Part shown: in pieces, positions 33,457-42,197 of the stretch | Layout of the letters: every line of letters begins with the position of its first letter | Position numbering within the stretch: the stretch's first letter is position 1 | Origin: JAAUTY01 sp964397305 | Lineage (GTDB): Bacteria; Cyanobacteriota; Cyanobacteriia; Cyanobacteriales; Spirulinaceae | Direction of reading: 5' to 3' | Assembly: GCA_964397305.1 (NCBI GenBank) | Contig: CAYNIP010000017.1 | Location: 12,294-76,293 of the forward strand | DNA length: 64,000 nt | Translations under genes and position numbers: made by a program | Notes under the pieces: model-generated | What the model was told of the DNA's origin: nothing | The model's database searches: none | What the model saw: the letters and a program-made list of their open reading frames with translations, nothing else

Positions 33457-34365
33457 ATGACAACGCTGCTCCTGGTGTATCTACGGTTGGCCGGCGGCGT
33501 TTTCCTGGGCTGGCTCTTGGGCCGCTGGCTGCCGCCGTCCACGGCGCGCGGGTTGGGCCTGGGTCTCTTCTGGATCGGGGTTCCTCTGAGCAACTTTGTC
33601 TTCTTGCGTCGCGCCGATCTGTCGGGGGCGATTTGGCTCGCGCCCGTGGCCGCTTGGGGGGCGATCGCCCTCGGGGCGGGGACCGTCTGGCTGTGGTCCC
33701 ACTGGTGGCCGGGGGGGCGCGATCGCCCCGCCCAGGGCAGCCTGATTCTGTCCGCGATGGTGGGCAATACCGGCTTCTTTGGCTTTCCCATCTCCCTGGC
33801 CCTGGTCGGGGAGCAATATTTTGGCTGGGCTGTATTCTACGATCTTCTGGGTACGACCTTGGGGGCCAATAGCCTCGGCGTCCTGCTGGCTGCCTACTTT
33901 GGCCGCCAGGCTAAGCGCCGCTGGCAACTGGGCTGGGCCGTCGTCAATAACCCCGTCTGGTGGGGGGTCGCGGCCGGTCTACTGAGCCGTCCCTATACCT
34001 TTGCCCCTAGGATAGAAACGAGCCTCCTGGCCTTGGGCTGGACGATCGTGGGACTCTCGCTGATCTTGATCGGAATGCGCCTCAGCTATCTGTCCTCCTG
34101 GCAGCAGGTGCGGGTGGTCTGGCCCAGCCTGGTGCTGAAAATGCTGATCATACCTCTGATCGCAGGGCTGGGCCTCGCGGCTGTGGGCCTGGAGGGGGCC
34201 CCGCGCCTCGCCATCGTCCTGCAAGTGGCGATGCCCCCCGCCTTTGCGACCTTGGCGATCGCCGAAGCCTATGACCTAGACCGGGACCTGACGGCCGCCG
34301 CCCTCGCAGCCGGCTCTGCGAGTCTGCTGCTCACCCTGCCGATCTGGCTGCTGCTCTTCGGGTAG
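33457..34365 (+). CDS. AEC (auxin efflux carrier) family permease
   Basis: About 302 residues from the ATG at 33457 (MTTLLLVYLRLAGGVF); an upstream ATG at 33424 is possible. Ten or so membrane helices. Family features include WIGVPLSNFVFLRR, SAMVGNTGFFGFPISLALVG, the second-half helices around NNPVWWGVAAGLL and MPPAFATLAIAEAYDLDRDL. Members export or import organic acids, amino acids or auxin-like compounds; the substrate cannot be read here. It stands alone, divergent from the VanY-type gene. Confidence 0.88.
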   Translation: MTTLLLVYLRLAGGVFLGWLLGRWLPPSTARGLGLGLFWIGVPLSNFVFLRRADLSGAIWLAPVAAWGAIALGAGTVWLWSHWWPGGRDRPAQGSLILSAMVGNTGFFGFPISLALVGEQYFGWAVFYDLLGTTLGANSLGVLLAAYFGRQAKRRWQLGWAVVNNPVWWGVAAGLLSRPYTFAPRIETSLLALGWTIVGLSLILIGMRLSYLSSWQQVRVVWPSLVLKMLIIPLIAGLGLAAVGLEGAPRLAIVLQVAMPPAFATLAIAEAYDLDRDLTAAALAAGSASLLLTLPIWLLLFG

Positions 34366-34442
34366 GCTCCCGAGGGCAACCAGCCCCCGTCGGGGCGGCT
34401 AGGCCGGTCTGGGGCGATCGCGAACCGACGAGGATTGGGGTT

Positions 34443-34723
34443 GGGTGGACGAAATTTTGCGCGGGATGTTTGTACTCCTTCGCTCAGCCCTCCCCCTAAA
34501 CCCCACTCCCCAACTTAAGGGACTTCTAGCTCCCCTTCTCCCAGCTTTGGGAGCAGGGGCCGGGGGATGAGGGCCCCGTAACGAGGAGCTTCTAGCTCCC
34601 CTTCTCCCAGCTTTGGGAGAAGGGGCTGGGGGATGAGGGCCCGGTAACGCTGAAGAGGGCGACCCTCTGCTCCTGGAACCAGCGCTCAAAATTCAGGGAA
34701 GCCGCACTTTTTTGCGTCCACTC
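34443..34723. mobile_element. MITE-like repeat family A, copy 2, with 10-bp target duplication
   Basis: 281 bp. Ends are GGGTGGACGAAATTTTGCGC and, reverse-complemented, GAGTGGACGCAAAAAAGTGC. The direct repeat GATTGGGGTT occurs at 34433-34442 and 34724-34733, immediately outside both ends. The interior core (CTTCTAGCTCCCCTTCTCCC and onward, about 70 bp) is duplicated in tandem, which explains why this copy is longer than copy 1. No coding capacity. It occupies most of the gap between the AEC permease and ureD. Confidence 0.78.
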
Positions 34724-34796
34724 GATTGGGGTTCACCCAGCAGCAACGACCCCTGGAGTCTATGGTAGGGTACAGAGATCCCACTGGAGCCAAACC

Positions 34797-35639
34797 ATGC
34801 CAGCAGCCTCCCCATGGCAGGGCCAGCTTGACTTGCACTACGACTACCACCAGGGCCAGACCCAGTTGCGGCGGGCCTATGCGAGCGCGCCCCTGAAGGT
34901 CCAGCGACCCTTCTATCCCGAGGGGCCCAGCATCTGCCATACCGTGATGCTCCACACGGCTGGGGGCTTGGTGGGGGGCGATCGCCTCCAGCAGTCCCTC
35001 CACCTCGACCCCCAAGCAGCGGCCCTGCTGACCACCGCCGCCGCGACCAAGATTTACCGTAGCAACGGCCCCACAACTCAGCAGACTGTGGCGATTCACC
35101 TAGCCCCCGGGGCCTATCTGGAGTGGCTGCCCCAAGAGGCCATCGTCTTTAACGGGGCACAATTCGAGCAGACAGTGCGCGTGGAGCTGGCTCCGGGCGC
35201 AGGCTTTTTAGGCTGGGAGGTCGTGCGCTTTGGCCGCAGTGCGCGCGGGGAGCAGTTTGTCAGGGGCGACTGGCGATCGCGCCTAGAGATCTGGCAGGAC
35301 GGTCAGCCCCTCTGGCTGGATCGCCAGTGGCTACCCGGATCTCCCCAGGGGGCCGAAAGTCTGAATGCCTTGGCCGGTTGTCCCGTCGTCGGGAGTTTGG
35401 TCTGGTTGGGCCAGCCCGTGGGCCCGGACCTGCTCGCCCAGGCCCAAGCACGGCTCCTCAGCCAGGTGCAATCCCCTGGCAGCCAAGGCGGGATCACCTC
35501 AACCCTAGGCGATGGCCTGATTGGTCGCTATCGGGGCACTTCAACAGCGGAGGCCCGGCGTTGTTGGGTCGCCGTCTGGCAACTGCTGCGAACAGCACTG
35601 CGCGATCGCCCCGCGCCGAAGCTACGGATCTGGATCTAG
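34797..35639 (+). CDS. ureD: Urease accessory protein UreD, orphan
   Basis: 280 residues matching UreD/UreH, the scaffold that with UreF and UreG delivers nickel to urease. Signatures: LRRAYASAPLKVQRPFYPEG, CHTVMLHTAGGLVGGDRL, LTTAAATKIYRSNG, YLEWLPQEAIVFNGA, FLGWEVVRFGR, and near the end GGITSTLGDGLIGRYRG (canonical members have RyLG/RyrG here). No other urease gene lies nearby, so ureABC and the remaining accessory genes must lie elsewhere. The previous gene is across a MITE; the next is a sensor kinase. Confidence 0.93.
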   Translation: MPAASPWQGQLDLHYDYHQGQTQLRRAYASAPLKVQRPFYPEGPSICHTVMLHTAGGLVGGDRLQQSLHLDPQAAALLTTAAATKIYRSNGPTTQQTVAIHLAPGAYLEWLPQEAIVFNGAQFEQTVRVELAPGAGFLGWEVVRFGRSARGEQFVRGDWRSRLEIWQDGQPLWLDRQWLPGSPQGAESLNALAGCPVVGSLVWLGQPVGPDLLAQAQARLLSQVQSPGSQGGITSTLGDGLIGRYRGTSTAEARRCWVAVWQLLRTALRDRPAPKLRIWI

Positions 35640-35997
35640 GGAACAAAGGCGTCCAGGGCCCCAAGACTCGAGTGAGGTTGGGCTGAGGCCCGTTCATCCC
35701 TTCTGAGGCAAACGCAAACTCCCAGGGAGAGACACCCCCAAGTTAGGAATAAGCAGTATAGTAGAAATAAGCTTTACGATCTGTTAAGAATTTGCAGCGA
35801 GCTCGAATCGCAGGATCGACCTCGGGATTAACCCCTTCCATGACCAACGGCTTCACCAGAGGAAGCCGAACCCCCAGGACTTCTACTATTCGCTCAAGGT
35901 CAGATTCCCTGGCCCAGCAGCGGTGCTGTGACCGCACCTTAAATGCTTGCTCGCTGGAGCCAGGTTGCCTGTTGAGAATTACCTGCTCTAGGACACT
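35640..35997. other. Intergenic region upstream of the LOV/CBCR kinase
   Basis: 358 nt with an A/T-rich stretch at about 35745-35790 (GTATAGTAGAAATAAGC), a likely promoter area for the kinase downstream. A 64-codon minus-strand frame (35743-35937) ends here but has no recognisable family. No repeat or RNA gene seen. Confidence 0.35.
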
Positions 35998-38634
35998 ATG
36001 GCTAACTTGTCTACACCCCTGCTGGCAGCGGATGGTCCCTCCGATCCTTTGCTTGACCAGGAGCTCCTGCGCCTCTACGAGCGGGCCTTAGCTTCGACCA
36101 GTACTGGCATCACGATCAGCGATCTGCGCTGGCCGGAGCGGCCGATTGTCTACTGCAACCGCGCTTTTGAGGCGATTACCGGCTATGCGCGCCGTGAAGT
36201 GTTGGGCCAGAACTGTCGCTTTTTGCAGGGGGAGGATACGGACCCGGCGGCGGTGGCCCAAGTGCGGGCGGCGATCGCCGCTGGCGAGGAATGCTGCGTC
36301 ACCCTGAAAAATTACCGCAAGGACGGCACCCCCTTCTGGAACGAGTTGACCATCTCGCCCATCTACGACGGGCAGGGCCAGCTCACCCACTACATCGGCC
36401 TCCAGAACGATGTCACCCAGCGCCGCCAAGATGAGGAAGTGCGCCGCCTGATGGAATTCTCCGTGGAGCGGGCAGCCGATGCCGCCTTCTTTATCGACGC
36501 GGAGGCTCGGATTACCTACGCTAACCAGGCTGCCTGTCGGCTTTTGGGCTATACCCGTGCTGAACTCACGCGCTTGACCATCCCCGACATCGCCCCCGGC
36601 CACACCCTCACAGCGTGGCGGCAACACTGGCAAGAACTGCGGCAACAGGGAGCCCTGACCTTTGAAGCGCAGAACCAGGCCCGGGATGGCTCCCTGATTC
36701 CCGTCGAAATCACGGCTAATTATATCGAGTTCAATGGTCGGGCCTACAACTGTGCGTTTACTCGCGATATTAGCGATCGCAAACAGGCCGAGGTCGAACT
36801 ACGCCGCAACGAAGCACATTACCGCCTCCTAGCCCGTAACCTCCCCAACGGCATAGTCTTTTTATTTGATCGCACCTACCGCTACCTGCTCGCCGAGGGG
36901 GGCGGCTTAGCCGCGGCCGGTCTCAGCAAGGAATTAGTCGAAGGCCGCACCCTCGAGGAGGTCTTCCCCCCGGAGGTTGTCGCTGTTTTTGCCCCGATTT
37001 ACCAGGCGGCGATTGCAGCAGGTAAGACAACGACCTGCGAGTACCACTTCCAGGGTCAAGATTTGCTGGTTCATGTCACACCAGTCCTCGACGGCGAGGA
37101 GCAGATTACGGGCGGGATGGTGATGACCCAAGAGATCACCGCCCGGAAGCAGACGGAACAGGAGCTGCGCTCCTTGGCTGATCGCCAGCGCCTCGCCAGC
37201 GAGATTGCCCAGCGGATTCGGCAATCCCTGGATTTACAAAGTGTGCTCACGGTGGCGGTGGAGGAAGTGCGCCAGTTGCTGCACACGGATCGGGTCGTCC
37301 TCTACCGCTTTGATCCCGACTGGCAAGGGGAAATTGTCGTGGAATCTGTGGGCGATCGCTGGCGTCCGACCGTTGGCGCTCGAGTCCAGGATGAATGCTT
37401 CCGCACCACCCACGTTCCCCTCTACCAACAGGGCCGGGTGCGGGCTATCGACGACATTTACAGCGCGGGCCTGGAAGCGTGCCACATCCGCCTGCTCGAG
37501 AGCTTCCAGGTACGGGCTAATCTCGTCGTTCCCGTCCAGCAGGGCGAGACCCTCTGGGGGCTCCTGATCGTCCACCACTGCCAGGGGCCACGCCCGTGGC
37601 TGGCGGACGAGATCAAACTGCTGCAAGAGCTGAACGTGCAGCTAGGGATCGCGATCCAGCAGGCCGCCCTGTTTGCCCAAGTGGAAGCGGAACTCCAGGA
37701 GCGATCGCGCGCCGAAGCCGCCCTCCGGCAGTCCGAGACCCAACTCCGAGAGCAGGCCGCCCAGCTCGCCGCCACCCTGACCGAGTTGCAGCAGACCCAA
37801 GCACAACTGATCCAGTCGGAAACCATGTCCAGCCTCGGCCAGTTAGTCGCTGGCATCGCCCACGAGATCAACAACCCCATTTCCTTCATCCAAGGCAACC
37901 TCACCTACGCCAGCGAGTACACCCAAGGCTTGCTCGACCTGCTCGCGCTCTACCAGCATCACTACCCCAACCCCGACCCGGCGATTACCGCCAAGGCCAG
38001 CGACCTTGACGCGGACTACATCGCCGCCGATTTCCCCAAGCTCCTGGACTCCATGCGGAGCGGAGCAGAACGCATTCGCGACCTCATTCGCTCCCTGCGG
38101 ACCTTCTCGCGCTTAGACGAAGCCGAGCAAAAATCCGTTGATCTCCACGACAACCTTGACAGCATCCTGGCGGTGCTCCAGGGCCCGTTGGCGGATTCCC
38201 AGCCGGTGATCCACGTCGAGCGTCACTACGGCGATTTGCCCCCTGTGGACTGCTACCCCGGCGCGCTGAATCAGGCCGTGATGAACCTGCTGCTCAACGC
38301 GATCGAGGCCCTCCGGCGTCCTGAAACCCAAACCCAGCCAGGGTTTGAGCCAACGATCACGATTACCACGGCTGCGGTGGGGGCGAACCGAGTCGCGATC
38401 CGGATTCGTGACAATGGGCCCGGCATCCCCCCGGAGGTGCAGGCACAAATGTTCAACCCCTTCTTTACTACCAAGCCCATCGGGCAGGGGAAGGGGCTGG
38501 GGCTGTCGGTCAGCTACCAGATCGTCACCGATCAGCATCAAGGGCAGCTTACCTGCACCTCAACCCCCGGCCAGGGAACTGAGTTTAGCCTCGAGATCCC
38601 CCGCTGTGCTCGCCCGCTGCTGGCAACGGCCTAA
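35998..38634 (+). CDS. Dual photosensor histidine kinase: LOV - PAS - PAS - DXCF cyanobacteriochrome GAF - kinase
   Basis: 878-residue soluble sensor kinase. Residues 30-140 form a LOV domain: GQNCRFLQG with the flavin-adduct Cys73, KNYRKDGTPFWNELTISP and YIGLQNDVT, the standard FMN-contact positions. Two more PAS domains follow (about 150-262 and 268-385). The GAF domain (395-560) has cyanobacteriochrome signatures: bilin-binding C495-H496 in GLEACHIRLLESFQVRANLV and a DXCF motif D465-E-C467-F. The 28-residue spacing between the two cysteines is that of DXCF types such as TePixJ. A coiled coil leads to the kinase core with H622 (GIAHEINNP), NLLLNAIEAL, RDNGPGIP and GKGLGLSVSYQI. No response regulator adjoins it. 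Photochemistry is inferred from the motifs. Confidence 0.92.
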   Translation: MANLSTPLLAADGPSDPLLDQELLRLYERALASTSTGITISDLRWPERPIVYCNRAFEAITGYARREVLGQNCRFLQGEDTDPAAVAQVRAAIAAGEECCVTLKNYRKDGTPFWNELTISPIYDGQGQLTHYIGLQNDVTQRRQDEEVRRLMEFSVERAADAAFFIDAEARITYANQAACRLLGYTRAELTRLTIPDIAPGHTLTAWRQHWQELRQQGALTFEAQNQARDGSLIPVEITANYIEFNGRAYNCAFTRDISDRKQAEVELRRNEAHYRLLARNLPNGIVFLFDRTYRYLLAEGGGLAAAGLSKELVEGRTLEEVFPPEVVAVFAPIYQAAIAAGKTTTCEYHFQGQDLLVHVTPVLDGEEQITGGMVMTQEITARKQTEQELRSLADRQRLASEIAQRIRQSLDLQSVLTVAVEEVRQLLHTDRVVLYRFDPDWQGEIVVESVGDRWRPTVGARVQDECFRTTHVPLYQQGRVRAIDDIYSAGLEACHIRLLESFQVRANLVVPVQQGETLWGLLIVHHCQGPRPWLADEIKLLQELNVQLGIAIQQAALFAQVEAELQERSRAEAALRQSETQLREQAAQLAATLTELQQTQAQLIQSETMSSLGQLVAGIAHEINNPISFIQGNLTYASEYTQGLLDLLALYQHHYPNPDPAITAKASDLDADYIAADFPKLLDSMRSGAERIRDLIRSLRTFSRLDEAEQKSVDLHDNLDSILAVLQGPLADSQPVIHVERHYGDLPPVDCYPGALNQAVMNLLLNAIEALRRPETQTQPGFEPTITITTAAVGANRVAIRIRDNGPGIPPEVQAQMFNPFFTTKPIGQGKGLGLSVSYQIVTDQHQGQLTCTSTPGQGTEFSLEIPRCARPLLATA

Positions 38635-39083
38635 AGGGTAGGCGGGGGAACGAAAAAAAGCGCAGCTCCCCTAAATTTTGAGCGATGGTTCAAGGAGATG
38701 AGGATCTCTGAGGTTTCCGATGACAGTTCCTAGCGTTGTTTCAAACAATTTTGAGACCCGCTGAAATAGCTGCAATTCCTGCTTGGCAAGGATTTCGCGA
38801 TTGACCCGTCTCATTCTTAACGGAAACAACTATGACCCTCTTAGGTCAGATCGGGGTGAAACGCTGATTTTTCGTCGGCTGTAATGGCGGAAATTCGTGG
38901 GAATCCCCCAGAACAACACAAGAGGGATAATCTCACACCAAGCGTCGGCACCCTAGCAGCCAACCGAGGGTACACTTCACCACCCAGCATTTCTTGAGTA
39001 GAATGCGTGAAGAATTGGTTGCCACCATAACAAGTGAGTTTTGCCCCGCCACCTCCGCCCTGCGAGGCATCATGGTTCGCATC
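38635..39083. other. Intergenic region with a one-ended MITE fragment
   Basis: 449 nt. Bases 38650-38700 match the right end of repeat family A (ACGAAAAAAAGCGCAGCTCC, then AATTTTGAGCGATGGTTCAA) without a partner end, so this is a truncated copy. A short inverted pair GTTTCAAA/TTTTGAGAC lies near 38739-38757. The rest (38760-39083) is A/T-richer; nothing else recognised. Not a CRISPR array. Confidence 0.5.
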
Positions 39084-39648
39084 TTATAGGAACCCTGGTT
39101 TTGCCTCAATTGGCCCAGACTGCACGGCCTCCACCATCCGCTGGTGATCCTGCTCCACCTGATGGGCATAGGTGACGGCAAAATTTGTTACCGCCTGGTC
39201 GAAGACATCGCTGCTACCCAAATAACCATGAATCATGGCGGCATCCCCCGTGCGGGCGTGGGCACGAGCCAGGGCCGACCCGCAAATTTCCGCATAATCT
39301 TCCAAACTGCGGGCAGACATGCCCTTGAGCTTGATTGAGGTTTTCATGTCTTTGAGCTGTCGGCAGTAGAAATCCTTCCCCTGGAGATTTGTCGTCCAGC
39401 CCAGAAAAATGTCGCTGGCGGTTTGCATGAGTTGACGGAGACTGCATCATTCGCCAAGGCCGAATCGGAATTAGCTCTGGAATACGCTGCTGGTTGGACG
39501 TTTCGAGTAACTCCAAGGGGTCGGGGCGATCGCTTTGCGGGGACCAGTCTTGATGCAGTGATCGCGGCACAGTCTGGCGCAAAGCTTTTCCGACGGCCTG
39601 GCGATCGCGGCGAGAGCGCGACTGAGCAATCGAAACTAAAGGGTCCAT
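39084..39648 (-). pseudogene. DUF2252 protein, internally deleted remnant
   Basis: The N-terminal piece starts at the ATG at 39648 (MDPLVSIAQSRSRRDRQAVG, then KALRQTVPRSLHQDW and IPELIPIRPWRMMQS), as in DUF2252 proteins. Near 39430 the reading jumps frame. A C-terminal piece (39428-39084) continues with GKDFYCRQLKDMKTSI, ALARAHARTGDAAMI and AHQVEQDHQRMVEAV, the usual DUF2252 C-terminus. Intact members have well over 400 residues; here about 180 remain, so most of the middle is missing. Non-functional by this reading. Confidence 0.75.
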
Positions 39649-39853
39649 GCCGCCAGATTCAGAGCCGTTGGGGGCTGCCTTGATGCTAATTGAAGTTCTG
39701 GAGTAACTACAGCTTGCCCGAGCGCCGTGGTTCTCCAGGATCTAGGAGGGAAATGACCGAGCGCAGGCGCCAGCGTCCCCCATCGCCTAGGGGCTTGGTC
39801 TCTAAGCCCAGAGCTGCTCAGGGTTTGCAGCCCAAACCCCGACCGACGGGCCG

Positions 39854-42109
39854 TCATGGCGTTGGCTGCCGCTTCGGTTCCGGCCCCGTCGCCGGGGAGC
39901 TGGGGCTGACGCGGCGGGGCAACCAGAGGTGAAAGGTAGAGCCCACCCCTAGTTCGCTGCTGACTTCAAGGCGCCCTTGCATCAGTTCGGCTAGGGACTT
40001 GGCGATCGCCAACCCCAGGCCCGTCCCCGAGTAGCGCCGGGTCGTGGTCTGATCGACCTGGCGAAATTCCTCAAAAATGTGGGCTTGCTGCTCCGGGGCA
40101 ATGCCGATGCCCGTGTCCTGGACACTGAGACAGAGGTAATCATCCCTCGGGGACGCGGCGCGATCGCCCGTCCCCGAGGCGTCCCGAATCCGCACCGCAA
40201 TCCAGCCCTGCTCCGTGAACTTGACGGCATTGGCCAGGAGATTGACCAGAATCTGGCGCAGGCGATCGCGATCATTGCAGACCTTCAGATCCGCCACCTC
40301 ACTCTCGAAGCGAAATTCCAGGCCCTTCTCATCGGCCAGGGGCTGCAACTCCGCCAAGGTCGTTTTCACCAACTGACCGAGGTTAAAGGGCTTCGGCTTT
40401 AAGACCAGCCGCCGGGCCTCAATCTTGGACAGATCGAGAATGTCATCGATCAGGGCCAGCAAGGACTTGCCATTGGTATAAATCCGCTGGAGCATCTGCA
40501 CCTGCTGCTCACTGAGGGCCCCCGAGCGCTGCCGCAGCAACACCTGCGAGAAGCCGATGATCGCATTCATCGGCGTTCGTAGCTCGTGGGACATCGTGGC
40601 GAGAAACTGGCCCTTCAAGCGAACAGCTTCCTGCACTTCGCCGTAGAGGCGAGCATTGTCAATCGCGAGGGCGGCTCGGTAGGCGAGATCTTCCACCAAC
40701 TCCAGATCCTCGAGGCTGTAGTGGCGGGGCGACGGCCCCCAGACACAGAGGATCGAGCCGAGGACGCGATCGCCAATATGCAGCGGCACACAGACATAGG
40801 AGCGCAGCCCCAGGCAATCCAACAACTGCCGCTGGCTGGGAGTCGTGGCAAAGGCCGCCAGAGCCAAGTCACAGAGTTCAAAACAGGCCAAGGATTGCCC
40901 CGTGCGAATCACCTGGGCCGTCTGAGGGGTGCGATTTTCCCCCTGCAACTGCCAGACCAAAGATTCCTGGCTGGGATCAGCGTGGGCAACAGCGATCAGG
41001 TGAGGAGACGTGTCCGGTACTGCCAGGTTGATCGTACACCAGTCGGCCAGCTCTGGGACAATTAGATGAGCCAAATTCCGTAGCGTCGTCTCATAGTCCA
41101 AGGAAGCCGAGAGGAGGGTGGTTGCGGCAGCGAGGAAGTGCGATCGCTCCTCCGCCCGCTTACTCTCGGTGATATTCTGCACCATCACCATCCCCGCAAA
41201 GGCCTCGGGCAACAGGCGCGCCACCGGCAGCACATCCAGCCGGTAGACTGAGCCCTGGTAATGGTACTCCGTGACACTCATCTCCCCCGCCAGAGCCCGT
41301 TGGCACAGGGGGGCCAGGGTTGCAGCCAGGGAGGGCGGGCCCGCCTCGCTGACCAATTGCCCCGTCAAGGCCTCCTCGCCCACTAACTCGGTCAAGGCTT
41401 CTCCTGCGGCGATCGTGTAGCGTAGGTGGCGATCCACCAGGAAGACCGCCCCATTGGGAAAATGCTCAGCCAGGGTGCGATAGAGCCGCTCACTGGTTCT
41501 CAGGGCCAGCTCCGCCTGCTTGGCGGCGGTGATGTCTTTGCCGATTTCCAAATTAGCAACCGGCCGGCCCCGGTCATCTCGGTGCAGACTCCAGGTACTG
41601 GCCACCGCCAGGGCCGTACCGTCGCGCCGGTAGTGGACAAGTTCGCCGCGCCACTCCCCCTGGGCGAGGAAATCCTGCTCGATCACTGCTAGCGATACGG
41701 GAAATTCCGTCCGCAGCAGGGTATGCACGTTTTGCCCCAGGGCCTCGGCCCCACTCCAGCCGTAGAGACGCTCACAGGCCGGGTTCCAATAGGTGATCCG
41801 ATCGTTGAGATCCCGCACTAAGATCGCATCATTCACTAAGTCAAGCTGGGCATAGCGCTCTTGGAGCAAGCGGTTGCGCTCGGTCAGCTCCCTGTGCAGT
41901 TGATAGATGAGGTAGCCGAGGGCTGAGGCAATGGCAAGATCCAGCCAGGGAACAACCCAGGTATTGGTCAGCACGAGCAGGGCGACCACGAGAATCAACA
42001 GCAGCACGGCAGCCCACCAGTGGGCTGAGTCCACGAGGGCCTGCGGTCGCGATCGCCAGCGACCAGGCCTGACCAAACGAATCGCACGCCGCTGGGCCGG
42101 TTTTCTCAT
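39854..42109 (-). CDS. Membrane sensor histidine kinase, PAS-PAS-GAF
   Basis: About 751 residues from the ATG at 42109 (MRKPAQRRA), which has AGGGG a few bases upstream. The open frame reaches 42394, but that part overlaps the divergent HD gene and looks non-coding. Two adjacent hydrophobic segments (WWAAVLLLILVVALLVL and LAIASALGYLIYQL) anchor it. Two PAS domains and a GAF domain follow. The GAF has no Cys-His bilin motif. The kinase core has ATMSHELRTPMNAIIGF, LVNLLANAVKFTEQGW, VQDTGIGIAPEQ and RYSGTGLGLAIAKSL. No receiver domain; its response regulator is not next to it. Signal unknown. Confidence 0.92.
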   Translation of the reverse strand: MRKPAQRRAIRLVRPGRWRSRPQALVDSAHWWAAVLLLILVVALLVLTNTWVVPWLDLAIASALGYLIYQLHRELTERNRLLQERYAQLDLVNDAILVRDLNDRITYWNPACERLYGWSGAEALGQNVHTLLRTEFPVSLAVIEQDFLAQGEWRGELVHYRRDGTALAVASTWSLHRDDRGRPVANLEIGKDITAAKQAELALRTSERLYRTLAEHFPNGAVFLVDRHLRYTIAAGEALTELVGEEALTGQLVSEAGPPSLAATLAPLCQRALAGEMSVTEYHYQGSVYRLDVLPVARLLPEAFAGMVMVQNITESKRAEERSHFLAAATTLLSASLDYETTLRNLAHLIVPELADWCTINLAVPDTSPHLIAVAHADPSQESLVWQLQGENRTPQTAQVIRTGQSLACFELCDLALAAFATTPSQRQLLDCLGLRSYVCVPLHIGDRVLGSILCVWGPSPRHYSLEDLELVEDLAYRAALAIDNARLYGEVQEAVRLKGQFLATMSHELRTPMNAIIGFSQVLLRQRSGALSEQQVQMLQRIYTNGKSLLALIDDILDLSKIEARRLVLKPKPFNLGQLVKTTLAELQPLADEKGLEFRFESEVADLKVCNDRDRLRQILVNLLANAVKFTEQGWIAVRIRDASGTGDRAASPRDDYLCLSVQDTGIGIAPEQQAHIFEEFRQVDQTTTRRYSGTGLGLAIAKSLAELMQGRLEVSSELGVGSTFHLWLPRRVSPSSPATGPEPKRQPTP

Positions 42110-42197
42110 CGCCCCTAGCTGGGGAACCGACAATTCCCACCCTTGACATCGATCGTTAAAATAGCAGAAAAGATTTGCCATTGGTGCAGAGGGCGGG

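Noticed and set aside
35743..35937. 64-codon minus-strand frame ending KAYFYYTAYS
   Set aside because: No family recognised, no clear start site; could be a small gene but support is too thin to list.
38700..38830. Possible CRISPR-like repeat around the GTTTCAAA / TTTTGAGAC palindrome
   Set aside because: Only one unit; no regularly spaced repeats anywhere in the window.
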